NCBI GenBank assembly: GCA_030550225.1
Contig: JAUQPV010000096.1
Location: 1 to 8,610, forward strand
From: Acidobacteriota bacterium
GTDB taxonomy: Bacteria > Acidobacteriota > HRBIN11
Direction of reading: 5' to 3'
DNA: 8,610 nt
How positions within the stretch are numbered: the stretch's first letter is position 1; the number at the start of each line of letters is the position of its first letter. Under the pieces are notes generated by a model. The model was not told the origin of the DNA. It ran no database searches and was given only the letters and a program-made list of their open reading frames with translations. The position numbers and the translations under genes were made by a program. Positions 1 to 6,305 of the stretch are shown one piece after another.

Positions 1-699
1 GTCGGGCGTCCGACCCCGGGGGCGGGTCCCCTTCATCGGCGCCGTCATCAGGCGGGGATGGTCCCAGCGGAGGAACAGCTCGGGCGACATCGAGAGGACG
101 GCCCGACGGGCATCGACCTGCAGGTAGGCCCCGTAAGCCGTCGGCTGTTTCGTCCGAAGACGTCCGTAGAGATCATAGGGCGGCGCCGTCAGCTCCAGCT
201 CGATGCCGACCGTATAGTTGGCCTGGTAGAACTCGCCGGCCCGGATTTGGGCCCGGACCCACTCGATGTCGGCGACGTAAGTCACCCGGTCGACCGTACA
301 GCGGCGGAATCGGAGACGGCCCCCGGGGGTCGGCGGCGGGAAGGGAATCGAGGCGACCTCCTGTCGGCGGCCGTCGGCGCGCCATTCCCAGAGGGCCTCG
401 CCTTCTCGGACCCAGACCCGGTCGTAGACGCCCATCCACATCGGCGGAAAGCCCAACGGGGGGTCATATGGGACCGGGAGGCGCTCCCAGCGGTTCCGGA
501 GGGTATACCCCAGGTAGCCGATGAGGAAGAGGCGGCCGGCGTACCGCTCCAGGGCCGCCGGGTCCGTGACCGTGTCCAGGGGATCGACGGCCCAGAAGGA
601 CCGATGGGAGCCCAGGTGGAACTGGGCGCCGTCCAGCCACACGAAGCCCACCGGCGGTGTCCATCGAGTCGGGGCTTGCGCCACGGCCACCCCCGTCAT
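1..699 (-). CDS. pabB: Aminodeoxychorismate synthase component I (PabB), N-terminal 233 residues, cut by window edge
   Basis: Chorismate-binding enzyme that, with the PabA glutaminase, converts chorismate to 4-amino-4-deoxychorismate for p-aminobenzoate and folate; cytoplasmic. The frame is open from ATG at 699 to base 1, giving 233 residues of a family usually about 430-470 long, so the catalytic C-terminal half lies outside the window. Seen: a variable N-terminal domain (about 1-135), then the start of the chorismate-binding fold with YVADIEWVRAQIRAGEFYQA at 141-160, SMSPELFLR at 203-211 and PMKGTRPRG at 221-229. The Lys in PMKGTR (residue 223) matches the covalent-catalysis Lys of PabB (K274 in E. 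coli); TrpE normally has PIAGTR. This favours PabB over anthranilate synthase. No clear Shine-Dalgarno precedes the ATG; GTG at codon 6, with a G-run upstream, is another possible start. It is transcribed divergently from tatA. Confidence 0.88.
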   Translation of the reverse strand, partial: MTGVAVAQAPTRWTPPVGFVWLDGAQFHLGSHRSFWAVDPLDTVTDPAALERYAGRLFLIGYLGYTLRNRWERLPVPYDPPLGFPPMWMGVYDRVWVREGEALWEWRADGRRQEVASIPFPPPTPGGRLRFRRCTVDRVTYVADIEWVRAQIRAGEFYQANYTVGIELELTAPPYDLYGRLRTKQPTAYGAYLQVDARRAVLSMSPELFLRWDHPRLMTAPMKGTRPRGRTPD

Positions 700-712
700 G
701 CGGGACCGTCGA

Positions 713-761
713 GATACGAGATGCAAGATACAAGATGCAAGACACTGAATGCAAGACGCAG
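713..761. repeat. Degenerate heptanucleotide tandem repeat, 7 units of GATRCAA
   Basis: Seven consecutive 7-bp units in register: gatacga, gatgcaa, gatacaa, gatgcaa, gacactg, aatgcaa, gacgcag. Units 2 and 4 are identical, unit 3 differs from them by one base, and units 5 and 7 are the most diverged. The tract is AT-richer than its surroundings and ends 14 bp upstream of the pabB ATG. On the minus strand, the pabB sense, it reads as repeated TTGYATC, which supplies several TTGCAT boxes 14 bp apart. It could be a slipped-strand repeat or part of the pabB promoter/leader. Translations across it give repetitive peptides that I do not regard as coding. Confidence 0.75.
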
Positions 762-1002
762 GCGGCGTCTCGGGCCTCAGCGCTTCAGCGGACGGAGTAG
801 GCGAACGGCCGAGGTCGCAAAGGGGTCTAAATGTAGAAGTCTACTCGGTCCGTGAAAATGGCGTCGGGAGGAATCCGGTTCTGGGTATTCGGTGTCCAGA
901 GGGCATGGAATCGGGCGGTGCCGGATCCCATGTCTCTAAGGAAGGGTTGAATAGTGCACTGTCGGGAACCATTGCGAACACCCAGGGCCTGACACCCGAC
1001 CC

Positions 1003-1009
1003 AGGGGAG
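1003..1009 (+). promoter_or_regulatory. Shine-Dalgarno site of tatA
   Basis: AGGGGAG lies 6 nt upstream of the ATG at 1016. It selects this ATG over the long in-frame extension that begins before position 800, and it gives a protein starting exactly where TatA proteins start. Confidence 0.75.
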
Positions 1010-1015
1010 TGGGCT

Positions 1016-1258
1016 ATGTTCGAGAGCGTCTCCTTGTGGGAACTCTTGCTTATCTTCCTGATTGTGTTGATGATCTTTGGAGCTGGCCGTCTGGCCGACA
1101 TCGGGAAGGGCCTCGGTGAGGGCGTGGCCAACTTCATCCGGGCTTTCCGGGAGGCCAAGCGGGAGTTAGAGGATACCCCATCCTCGGCCCGGCTGGCGTC
1201 CAAGACCTCGGACGGAAAGGCGATCCCGCCGGACGAGGGGGCCCGCCCGTCGCAGTAA
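1016..1258 (+). CDS. tatA: Twin-arginine translocase subunit TatA
   Basis: Small membrane subunit of the Tat system, which exports folded proteins carrying twin-arginine signals. TatA oligomers associate with TatBC to form the passage through the cytoplasmic membrane. The 80-residue protein has the full family plan: a short exposed N-terminus, one membrane helix at about 6-21 with Glu9 near its start, the FG hinge at 21-22, an amphipathic helix at about 26-45 (RLADIGKGLGEG), and a charged, low-complexity tail. The usual LP after the hinge is LA here. A TatA/TatE-type protein is more likely than TatB, judging by the WELLLIF start and the FGAGRL hinge. No tatC or tatB is present nearby. The response regulator starts 65 bp downstream with no visible terminator between, so the two may be cotranscribed. 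Confidence 0.92.
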   Translation: MFESVSLWELLLIFLIVLMIFGAGRLADIGKGLGEGVANFIRAFREAKRELEDTPSSARLASKTSDGKAIPPDEGARPSQ

Positions 1259-1311
1259 GGCTCGGGATGGGAACCTGAAAGGGCGACATCGAAGCGCTTA
1301 ACAAAACCGCA

Positions 1312-1319
1312 GAAAGGGG
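1312..1319 (+). promoter_or_regulatory. Shine-Dalgarno site of the response regulator
   Basis: GAAAGGGG ends 4 nt before the ATG at 1324. This supports that ATG as the start and fits the receiver domain beginning immediately after it. Confidence 0.6.
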
Positions 1320-1323
1320 TTCT

Positions 1324-2704
1324 ATGGGGGCCCGCATCCTCGTCTTGGACGATGACCCCGTCGCCTGTGAGTTTTTGGAGGAAGCCCTCGAACGGGCCGG
1401 CTATGCGGTCACGGCCTACACGTCGGTCGAGGCTGTCCCGCCGCGAGACCTGGACGAGGCGGACTTAGTCATTTCCGACATCCGGATGCCCGGCGTGGAC
1501 GGTCTCCGGTTCTTACGGTCGGTCCGCCAGCGGCGGCCGGACTTGCCGGTCATTCTCGTGACGGCCTATGGGTCCCTGGAGACGACGATGGAGGCCTTCC
1601 GCCTGGGGGCCTGGGACTACATCAGCAAGCCGTTCTCGCCGGACGCCATCCGGGCGGCCGTCCGCCGCGTCCTGGAGGTCCGGGAACTCCGCCAGCGCCA
1701 TATCCGATGGGAGGCCCAGACCGCCGAGGCCGAAGGCCCCCGGCTGGTCGGCTCCTCGGTGGCCATGGTCGAGCTGTACAAGACGCTCGTCCGGGTGGCC
1801 GACGCCTGGGTCAGCGTCCTCATCGAGGGCGAGAGCGGGACGGGTAAGGAACTCGTCGCCCGAGCCCTTCATCAGTTGAGTGGTCGCCGGATGGCCCCTT
1901 TCGTCGTCGTCCACTGCGGGGCCATCCCAGAGACCCTCCTTGGAGTCAGAGCTGTTCGGCTACGAGAAGGGCGCCTTCACGGGGGCCGAACACACGCACG
2001 TCGGCCTCATCGAATCGGCCCAAGGCGGGACCCTGTTTCTGGACGAGGTCACGGAGATGTCCCCGGCCTTGCAGGGGAAGCTCCTGCGGTTTCTCCAGGA
2101 CGGCGAGGTCCGCCGGATCGGGAGCACCACGGTCCGACAGGTCCAGGTTCGCGTCGTGGCGGCGACGAACCGGGACATCGACGCGGAGGTCCGGGCCGGC
2201 CGGTTTCGGGCAGACCTGCTCTACCGCTTCGTCGTCCGTCTACGGGTCCCGCCCCTTCGGGAACGGAAGGAGGACCTTCCCCTGCTCGTCCACCATTTCC
2301 TTCAGCGCTCGGGTCATCCCCACGTGCGTCTGTCCCCAGAGGCGATGGAGTACCTGATGGCCTACGACTGGCCGGGCAACGTCCGGGAGCTGGAGAACAC
2401 CCTCCAGCACGCCCTCCTGATGTCCTCCCGGGATGTGATCCTTCCCGAACACCTGCCCGAGAAGCTTCGGCCGGCCCCTCGACTGGCGGGACCTCCCCTA
2501 TTGACGCCCCTGGAACGGGCCGAGCGGGACCAAATTCTCCAGACGCTCCGGGCCACGGGGTGGAACCGGAGCCAGACGGCTCGCCTCCTGGGTATCGACC
2601 GGAAGACCCTTCGGATGAAGATGCGGCGCTACGACTTGCTCCGAGACCCGTCGGGGACGGCCCCAGGCCCCGCCTCGGGTTCGGAGACGGCGACCGGCCA
2701 GTAG
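1324..2704 (+). CDS. NtrC-family sigma-54-dependent response regulator, broken by a one-base frameshift
   Basis: Transcription activator that, once phosphorylated, hydrolyses ATP to open sigma-54 promoters. Corrected for the frameshift it would be 459 residues, normal for the NtrC/ZraR/AtoC group. Receiver domain about 3-115 with acidic D10-D11, phospho-acceptor D52 (SDIRMPG), T80 and K102. AAA+ domain about 140-375 with Walker A GESGTGKE (169-176), sigma-54 contact loop GAFTGA (216-221), Walker B LFLDE (237-241), FRADLLYR (294-301) and WPGNVREL (349-356). Fis-type helix-turn-helix about 393-436 (SQTARLLGIDRKTLR). Codons 1-206 (1324-1941) are in one frame; residue 207 onward (1943-2701) is in the next. 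Read literally, the first frame runs to 2931 and loses GAFTGA, Walker B and the DNA-binding domain. Likely partner: the histidine kinase encoded convergently, overlapping its last 76 bp. Confidence 0.85.
1939..1945 (+). other. Apparent +1-base frameshift site in the response regulator
   Basis: The sequence cttggag falls where the family reads ..PETLLESELFGYEKG... Removing one of the two G's at 1942/1943 restores CTT GAG TCA GAG CTG TTC (L-E-S-E-L-F) and joins the two halves without losing a residue. It is not in a long homopolymer. A sequencing or assembly indel is the simplest explanation. A real inactivating mutation or a programmed +1 shift is possible, but I see no in-frame stop codon at the site that would promote one. 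Confidence 0.85.
2629..2704. other. 76-bp tail-to-tail overlap of regulator and kinase genes
   Basis: The regulator's TAG (2702-2704) lies inside the kinase gene, and the kinase's TAG (complement of 2629-2631) lies inside the regulator gene. The overlap encodes only the low-complexity C-terminal tails: after the helix-turn-helix in the regulator and after the ATPase core in the kinase. There is no room for an ordinary terminator between the two transcripts. Confidence 0.85.
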
Positions 2705-4173
2705 ATCACGAAGCAGGCCCCCTCGCCGGGCCGGCTCTCGACCTCGATCGAGCCCCCGTGGCCCTGCACGATGTCCTGGACGATGGCCAGGCCGAGGCCC
2801 CGCAAGCCCTCGTCCGGGCGGGTACTGAAAAAGGGCTCGAAGATGCGGGTCCGGACCTCCGGCGGGATGCCTGCCCCCGTGTCCCGCACGGCGATGGCGA
2901 CGGCGTGGCGCTCAGGGACCGACCAGGCTGAAATCGTCAGACCGCCGCCCGACGGCATCGCCTCGACTGCATTCTGGATTAGGTTCAGCAGGACCGTCTG
3001 CACGCGGTAGCGATCCGCATTCAGCGGGGGCAGGCCTGGGACCACGTCGACCCGGAGCCGGATATTAGACTGCTGGAACCACGGCTCCACAAAGAGCAGA
3101 GTCTCGTCCAGGAGCTCTGAGACGTCCACCCGCTCCATGCGGGGCTCGGGTAGACGGGTCGCCCGACGGACGTTCTGGAGGACGGCATTCAACCGTTGAG
3201 TCTGCTGAAGGATGAGCTCAAGCTTCCGGCGGGTCTCCGGCGGCCAGACGTCCTGCTCCAGGAGGAGCTGGGTCAGGCCGGCGATCGAGTGGAGAGGCGT
3301 CCCCAAGTCGTGGGTCAGGACGGCCACGAGCTGACCCAGGGCCGCCAGTCGCTCCAGTTGACTGACCTGGTGCTGAAGTTGGATGACCCGATGGGTAGCG
3401 ACCTGCACGCGCCGTTCGAGGTCCTGCTGAAGCGCCCGATGGCTGGCCAGGACGCGCTCGAGCTCCTCGGTCATCTGATTGAAGTGCCAGGCCAAGCGGC
3501 CCCACTCATCCCGACGCCGGAGGGGAATCCGTCGGAGGACCCCGTCGCTCCGGAAGGCGTCCATCGTCTCGATGATGGTCCGCAGGGGACGCCCGATGAT
3601 CCCCCGATAGCTTAGGGCCAAGACGGCCAGCAGGGCCAGCAGGAGGCCAACGCTACTCGCAAAGAGCAGGCGGCGAGAATGACTCAACACCTCGGCCGTC
3701 GTGCGGGTCAGGACCGCCACCGCCACGACGGCCGAAGGCGGCCCCGAGCGTTCCGACCGGACCGGATACAGGAGGGCCAGGGCCGGGCCGGCTTCCGTCT
3801 GAATGCTCAGCGGCCTCGGGACGCCTGACCGAAACGCCGCCCCCAGGTCGGACTCCGGCCAGTCGTAGCTGACACGGTTGACACCTATGACGCTCTGGAT
3901 GCCCTGCGGGAGTCGGGTAAAGATGTCAATCCGGACGAGATTGGGGTTCTGTTCGATGAGGTCTTCCATCGCCTGGTCTAAAGTGACCAGGCCCTGCCGG
4001 GTCGGAAAATGCTGGAAGTACTCGCCGGCCGTCTGAGCGACCTCGTAGAGGGTCTCCAGTTGACGGTGTTGCAAGATCTCCCGGAGGACCCGTAAGTGGA
4101 GCCAGCCCCACAGGGCCATCGTAAGCGTCAGGCCCAGGGTCGTGACTAACAGGAGACGGGTCCGGACCGTCAT
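2629..4173 (-). CDS. Membrane sensor histidine kinase (HAMP-HisKA-HATPase)
   Basis: Sensor of a two-component system that autophosphorylates on His and passes the phosphate to a response regulator. With start ATG at 4173 it has 514 residues: membrane helix about 7-26, extracytoplasmic sensor region about 28-167 of unknown type, second helix about 168-188, HAMP about 190-245, coiled coil about 245-275, HisKA about 273-340 with H288 (LTHDLGTPLHSI), and HATPase about 385-494 with N box NLIQNAVEA (397-405), G1 DTGAG (431-435), F box FEPFF (445-449) and G2 GLRGLGLA (456-463). All catalytic boxes are intact. The start is chosen because ATG overlaps the upstream stop codon (ATGA) and has GAGGGG 8 nt before it; the open frame further upstream is the shadow of the previous gene. 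The HDLGTPL H-box resembles kinases paired with NtrC-type regulators, which fits the gene it overlaps. Confidence 0.92.
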   Translation of the reverse strand: MTVRTRLLLVTTLGLTLTMALWGWLHLRVLREILQHRQLETLYEVAQTAGEYFQHFPTRQGLVTLDQAMEDLIEQNPNLVRIDIFTRLPQGIQSVIGVNRVSYDWPESDLGAAFRSGVPRPLSIQTEAGPALALLYPVRSERSGPPSAVVAVAVLTRTTAEVLSHSRRLLFASSVGLLLALLAVLALSYRGIIGRPLRTIIETMDAFRSDGVLRRIPLRRRDEWGRLAWHFNQMTEELERVLASHRALQQDLERRVQVATHRVIQLQHQVSQLERLAALGQLVAVLTHDLGTPLHSIAGLTQLLLEQDVWPPETRRKLELILQQTQRLNAVLQNVRRATRLPEPRMERVDVSELLDETLLFVEPWFQQSNIRLRVDVVPGLPPLNADRYRVQTVLLNLIQNAVEAMPSGGGLTISAWSVPERHAVAIAVRDTGAGIPPEVRTRIFEPFFSTRPDEGLRGLGLAIVQDIVQGHGGSIEVESRPGEGACFVIYWPVAVSEPEAGPGAVPDGSRSKS

Positions 4174-5213
4174 GGGCATGTCCCCTCTTCGGGATGATGG
4201 GCCGGGCTGACGCCGGTCCGGCGGCGGCCCAGGCCGACGACCGTTCCGAGGCCGATCAGGATCCAGATCAGTTCTCGAAGACGCACGACCGTGCCGACGT
4301 AAACGCTGACCAGGGGATCCAAGTGGAATGCCGGTAAAATCACGTAAAACCCACCTTCTTGGACACCCACGCTGAAGGGAACGACGAACAGGACGTTGAT
4401 GACGATGGACCATACCGTGTGGATGACGACGGCGTCCAGGAGGGAAACCGACGCCCCGATCCCCCGCAGGGCCAAGTAGACCTCCAAGACCATCAGGAGA
4501 CGGCTGAAGTACTCCAGCAGGACCGCCCCGAGGAATCGGCCCGCCCGGTGACGGTACGCATAGGTCACGACGCCGTCCATCTCTCGAAGGACGTCTGGCG
4601 AGAGAGGCCACCAGTCCGTGAGTCGCCGCATGAACCCGCTCCGGGTCATCCAACCCAAGAGTGGGGCAAACAGCCCCTTACGGTGACGGGAGATAATCAA
4701 GAAGGCGACGGCCAGGAGGCCGACCACCGAGAGGCAGAGGCCCCGACGGACCGACGGCGGCAGGGGGACCCAGAACAGGGTGAAGACCGCCCCGCTGATC
4801 AGCATGAGCATGTGGCCCAGCATGTGGACCATCCGGTAGACCACGACGGCTGCGACGGCCCTGGACGCTCCGAGGTCCCGGCGGAGGGCGTACGCCTTGT
4901 ACGGCTCTCCCCCGAGGTGGGCAAAGGGCGTCGCATAGTTCAACGCAAAGCCGCTGACGGTTAGGGCCAAAAGCCGCCCGTAAGATAAGCCCCAGCCATA
5001 AGGTCCCAACAGGAGCCACCAGGCGGTCGTATTTAAGAGATAGATGGGGACCCATAGCGAGACGATTTCCAGGAGACTCCACCGGGCCGTGGCCATCGAA
5101 TGGACCAAAGTCGAGACCCCGAAGCGGTCCAGGAGGTACAGGAAGAATCCGAGACCTCCCGCAAACAACAGCCAGGGGACGACGGACCGAAGCCAAGCCT
5201 GGCGCATCTCCAT
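4170..5213 (-). CDS. Lysylphosphatidylglycerol synthase TM-region / flippase-like integral membrane protein
   Basis: A 347-residue polytopic inner-membrane protein of the UPF0104/flippase-like family, related to the membrane part of MprF, which in MprF flips lysyl-phosphatidylglycerol. Hydrophobic segments lie at about 12-28, 46-70, 80-95, 120-147, 158-175, 226-249, 258-282 and 300-327. Family-type motifs are PFAHLGGEPYKAYALRR (96-112) and PFSVGVQEG (279-287). It lacks the soluble lysyl-transferase domain of full MprF, so lipid or polyprenol-linked substrate transport is likelier than lipid aminoacylation; the substrate is unknown. The stop codon overlaps the kinase start as ATGA. The gene upstream ends 42 bp away. 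Two ATGs compete (5213 and 5207), neither with a strong ribosome site; I keep the longer form. The context with a phosphatidyltransferase suggests it handles that enzyme's lipid product. Confidence 0.83.
   Translation of the reverse strand: MEMRQAWLRSVVPWLLFAGGLGFFLYLLDRFGVSTLVHSMATARWSLLEIVSLWVPIYLLNTTAWWLLLGPYGWGLSYGRLLALTVSGFALNYATPFAHLGGEPYKAYALRRDLGASRAVAAVVVYRMVHMLGHMLMLISGAVFTLFWVPLPPSVRRGLCLSVVGLLAVAFLIISRHRKGLFAPLLGWMTRSGFMRRLTDWWPLSPDVLREMDGVVTYAYRHRAGRFLGAVLLEYFSRLLMVLEVYLALRGIGASVSLLDAVVIHTVWSIVINVLFVVPFSVGVQEGGFYVILPAFHLDPLVSVYVGTVVRLRELIWILIGLGTVVGLGRRRTGVSPAHHPEEGTCP
4182..4187 (-). promoter_or_regulatory. Shine-Dalgarno site of the histidine kinase
   Basis: GAGGGG on the minus strand, 8 nt before ATG at 4173 and only 2 nt before the alternative ATG at 4179. 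The spacing favours 4173, the ATG in the ATGA overlap, consistent with translational coupling to the gene upstream. Confidence 0.65.
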
Positions 5214-5255
5214 CCCGTGTCCGGTGCTGGGTCGTCGGGTGTCCGGCTCCGACCC
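5214..5255. repeat. Short spacer with an 8-bp direct repeat
   Basis: The largest gap within the minus-strand gene run. GTGTCCGG occurs at 5217-5224 and 5239-5246, 22 bp start to start, about two helical turns. The minus strand also has GGGTCG...CGACCC arms (5250-5255 and 5229-5234) that could form a weak hairpin in the mRNA. In such GC-rich DNA this could be chance. Confidence 0.35.
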
Positions 5256-6302
5256 TCAACAGGCTGGGCGGGTCGAGACGACGGGCACCCACCGGTGGGC
5301 CCGGGCCGACCGGTAGCAGGCCGCCAGGATGCCGAGCGTGGCGACGGCCTCCTCCAGCGGGTCGTCGTCCCCGGCCGATGCCGGCCACGCCTCCAGGCGG
5401 CGGACGAAGTCCCGAAACAACGCGGTATACCATCGCACGTAGCTGGACTTGTCGGCCAGGGACTCTCGGACAAGCTCGGTCGAGGTCCTATCCCGCTGAA
5501 GTCGCAGGACATTCCCATCGTACAGAGCCATCGCCTGACGGCTGACGAAAAAGAACCGGTTTTGCCGTTCCCGGGCCGCCCAAGAGAGCTGGAGGGTGAC
5601 CCATCCGGTGGGGTATTGCAAGCATACCAGGGCCGTATCTTCGACGCCGGGGCCGATGTACCGGACGGCCTGCGTCCGGGCCCATACGGCGACCGGTGGC
5701 CCCAGGATCCACCGAAGCAGGTCGATGTAGTGGATCCCCGTGTCCATTAAGACCCCGCCGCCGCTGACCCGGGCGTCGAGCCGCCAGCAAGACCGCCCGC
5801 CGGCTATGCCCGGGTCTGGCCCCGCCCGCAAGACAGTGATGTCCGCGAACCCGACGGGCCCCAGGCGGCCGTCCACGATCAGGTCTCGGAGGGCCTGCCA
5901 CACGGGCGCATAACGGTACTGATGACAGACCATCAACACGCGGGGCCGCTCCCGAAGGAGTCGAGCGACGGCCCGGGCGTCTGACAGCCGAGCGGCCAGG
6001 GGCTTCTCGCATAAGACGTGGCACCCGTGCCGCACGGCCTGCTGGATGAGGTCCCGATGGACGTGAGGCGGCGCACAGATGTCGACGAAGTCCAAGCGCT
6101 CAGACCGAAACAGGTCAGCGGCGTCCCGGTAGATGCGGACGTCGGGCAGGGCCTCCCGAATGGCCGCATGCCGAGCCTCGACGGGTTCGACGACGGCCAC
6201 GAGGCGGACCCGCTCGCGCAGGAACTCGTCGGCCTGAAAGGCCGGGACGTGCGCCTGGAGAGCGATGCTTCCGACGCCGAGGATCGCACCCTTCCACACC
6301 AT
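5256..6302 (-). CDS. Gfo/Idh/MocA-family NAD(P)-dependent oxidoreductase
   Basis: Cytoplasmic dehydrogenase family acting on sugars, inositols and related polyols, oxidising a hydroxyl to a ketone or the reverse. The 348-residue length is typical. N-terminal Rossmann domain about 3-122 with GVGSIA (9-14), an acidic residue (E39) ending the second strand that favours NAD over NADP, and the signature CEKPLA (98-103), where Lys100 is the catalytic/cofactor-contact Lys. C-terminal alpha/beta domain with GGGVLMDTGIHYID (181-194), in which D187 and H191 match the usual catalytic pair. The substrate cannot be read from sequence. It starts 3 nt after the stop of the phosphatidyltransferase, with a weak GGAG 12 nt upstream. 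With the aminotransferase at the head of the run it could supply a keto-sugar or keto-polyol for amination; that is inference. Confidence 0.9.
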   Translation of the reverse strand: MVWKGAILGVGSIALQAHVPAFQADEFLRERVRLVAVVEPVEARHAAIREALPDVRIYRDAADLFRSERLDFVDICAPPHVHRDLIQQAVRHGCHVLCEKPLAARLSDARAVARLLRERPRVLMVCHQYRYAPVWQALRDLIVDGRLGPVGFADITVLRAGPDPGIAGGRSCWRLDARVSGGGVLMDTGIHYIDLLRWILGPPVAVWARTQAVRYIGPGVEDTALVCLQYPTGWVTLQLSWAARERQNRFFFVSRQAMALYDGNVLRLQRDRTSTELVRESLADKSSYVRWYTALFRDFVRRLEAWPASAGDDDPLEEAVATLGILAACYRSARAHRWVPVVSTRPAC

Positions 6303-6305
6303 CGT

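Larger units (their letters stand above)
700..1015. other. Divergent intergenic region between pabB and tatA
   Basis: This 316-bp stretch must hold promoters for pabB (leftward) and for tatA and the regulator (rightward). It contains the heptanucleotide repeat at 713-761 and a short palindrome at 833-844 (GTAGA-AG-TCTAC). Open frames run through it, including an in-frame extension upstream of tatA, but they look like no protein family and have no good start signal, so I do not call them genes. I could not identify a convincing sigma-70 or sigma-54 (GG-N10-GC with TTGC) promoter, nor a Rho-independent terminator. Confidence 0.6.

Noticed and set aside
58..855. 265-codon plus-strand open frame
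   Set aside because: It is antisense to pabB, whose minus-strand frame has clear family motifs. The plus frame has no recognisable domain and its end runs through the heptanucleotide repeat.
781..860. Possible riboswitch-like leader (GCAAAG followed by TCTAA and a short palindrome, slightly like c-di-GMP-I)
   Set aside because: The required upstream half and the conserved pairing pattern are not visible. Only an Rfam covariance search could rescue it.
1939..1945. Programmed +1 frameshift like that of prfB
   Set aside because: CTT is followed by GGA rather than a stop codon, so there is no pausing signal, and I see no correctly spaced Shine-Dalgarno-like stimulator. An indel is simpler.
1943..2931. 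C-terminal 329 residues of the uncorrected regulator frame
   Set aside because: Pro/Arg/Gly-rich shadow of the regulator's true frame and of the kinase's antisense strand; all family motifs continue in the neighbouring frame instead.
4174..4653. N-terminal extension of the kinase open frame to 4653
   Set aside because: The extra 160 codons lie inside the flippase-like gene in another frame and have no family features. The ATG at 4173 has a ribosome site and is followed at once by the first membrane helix.
4359..4964. 201-codon plus-strand open frame antisense to the flippase-like gene
   Set aside because: Its composition is rich in charged, Gln and His residues, typical of the antisense of a hydrophobic protein in GC-rich DNA. 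It has no domain and no ribosome site that stands out.
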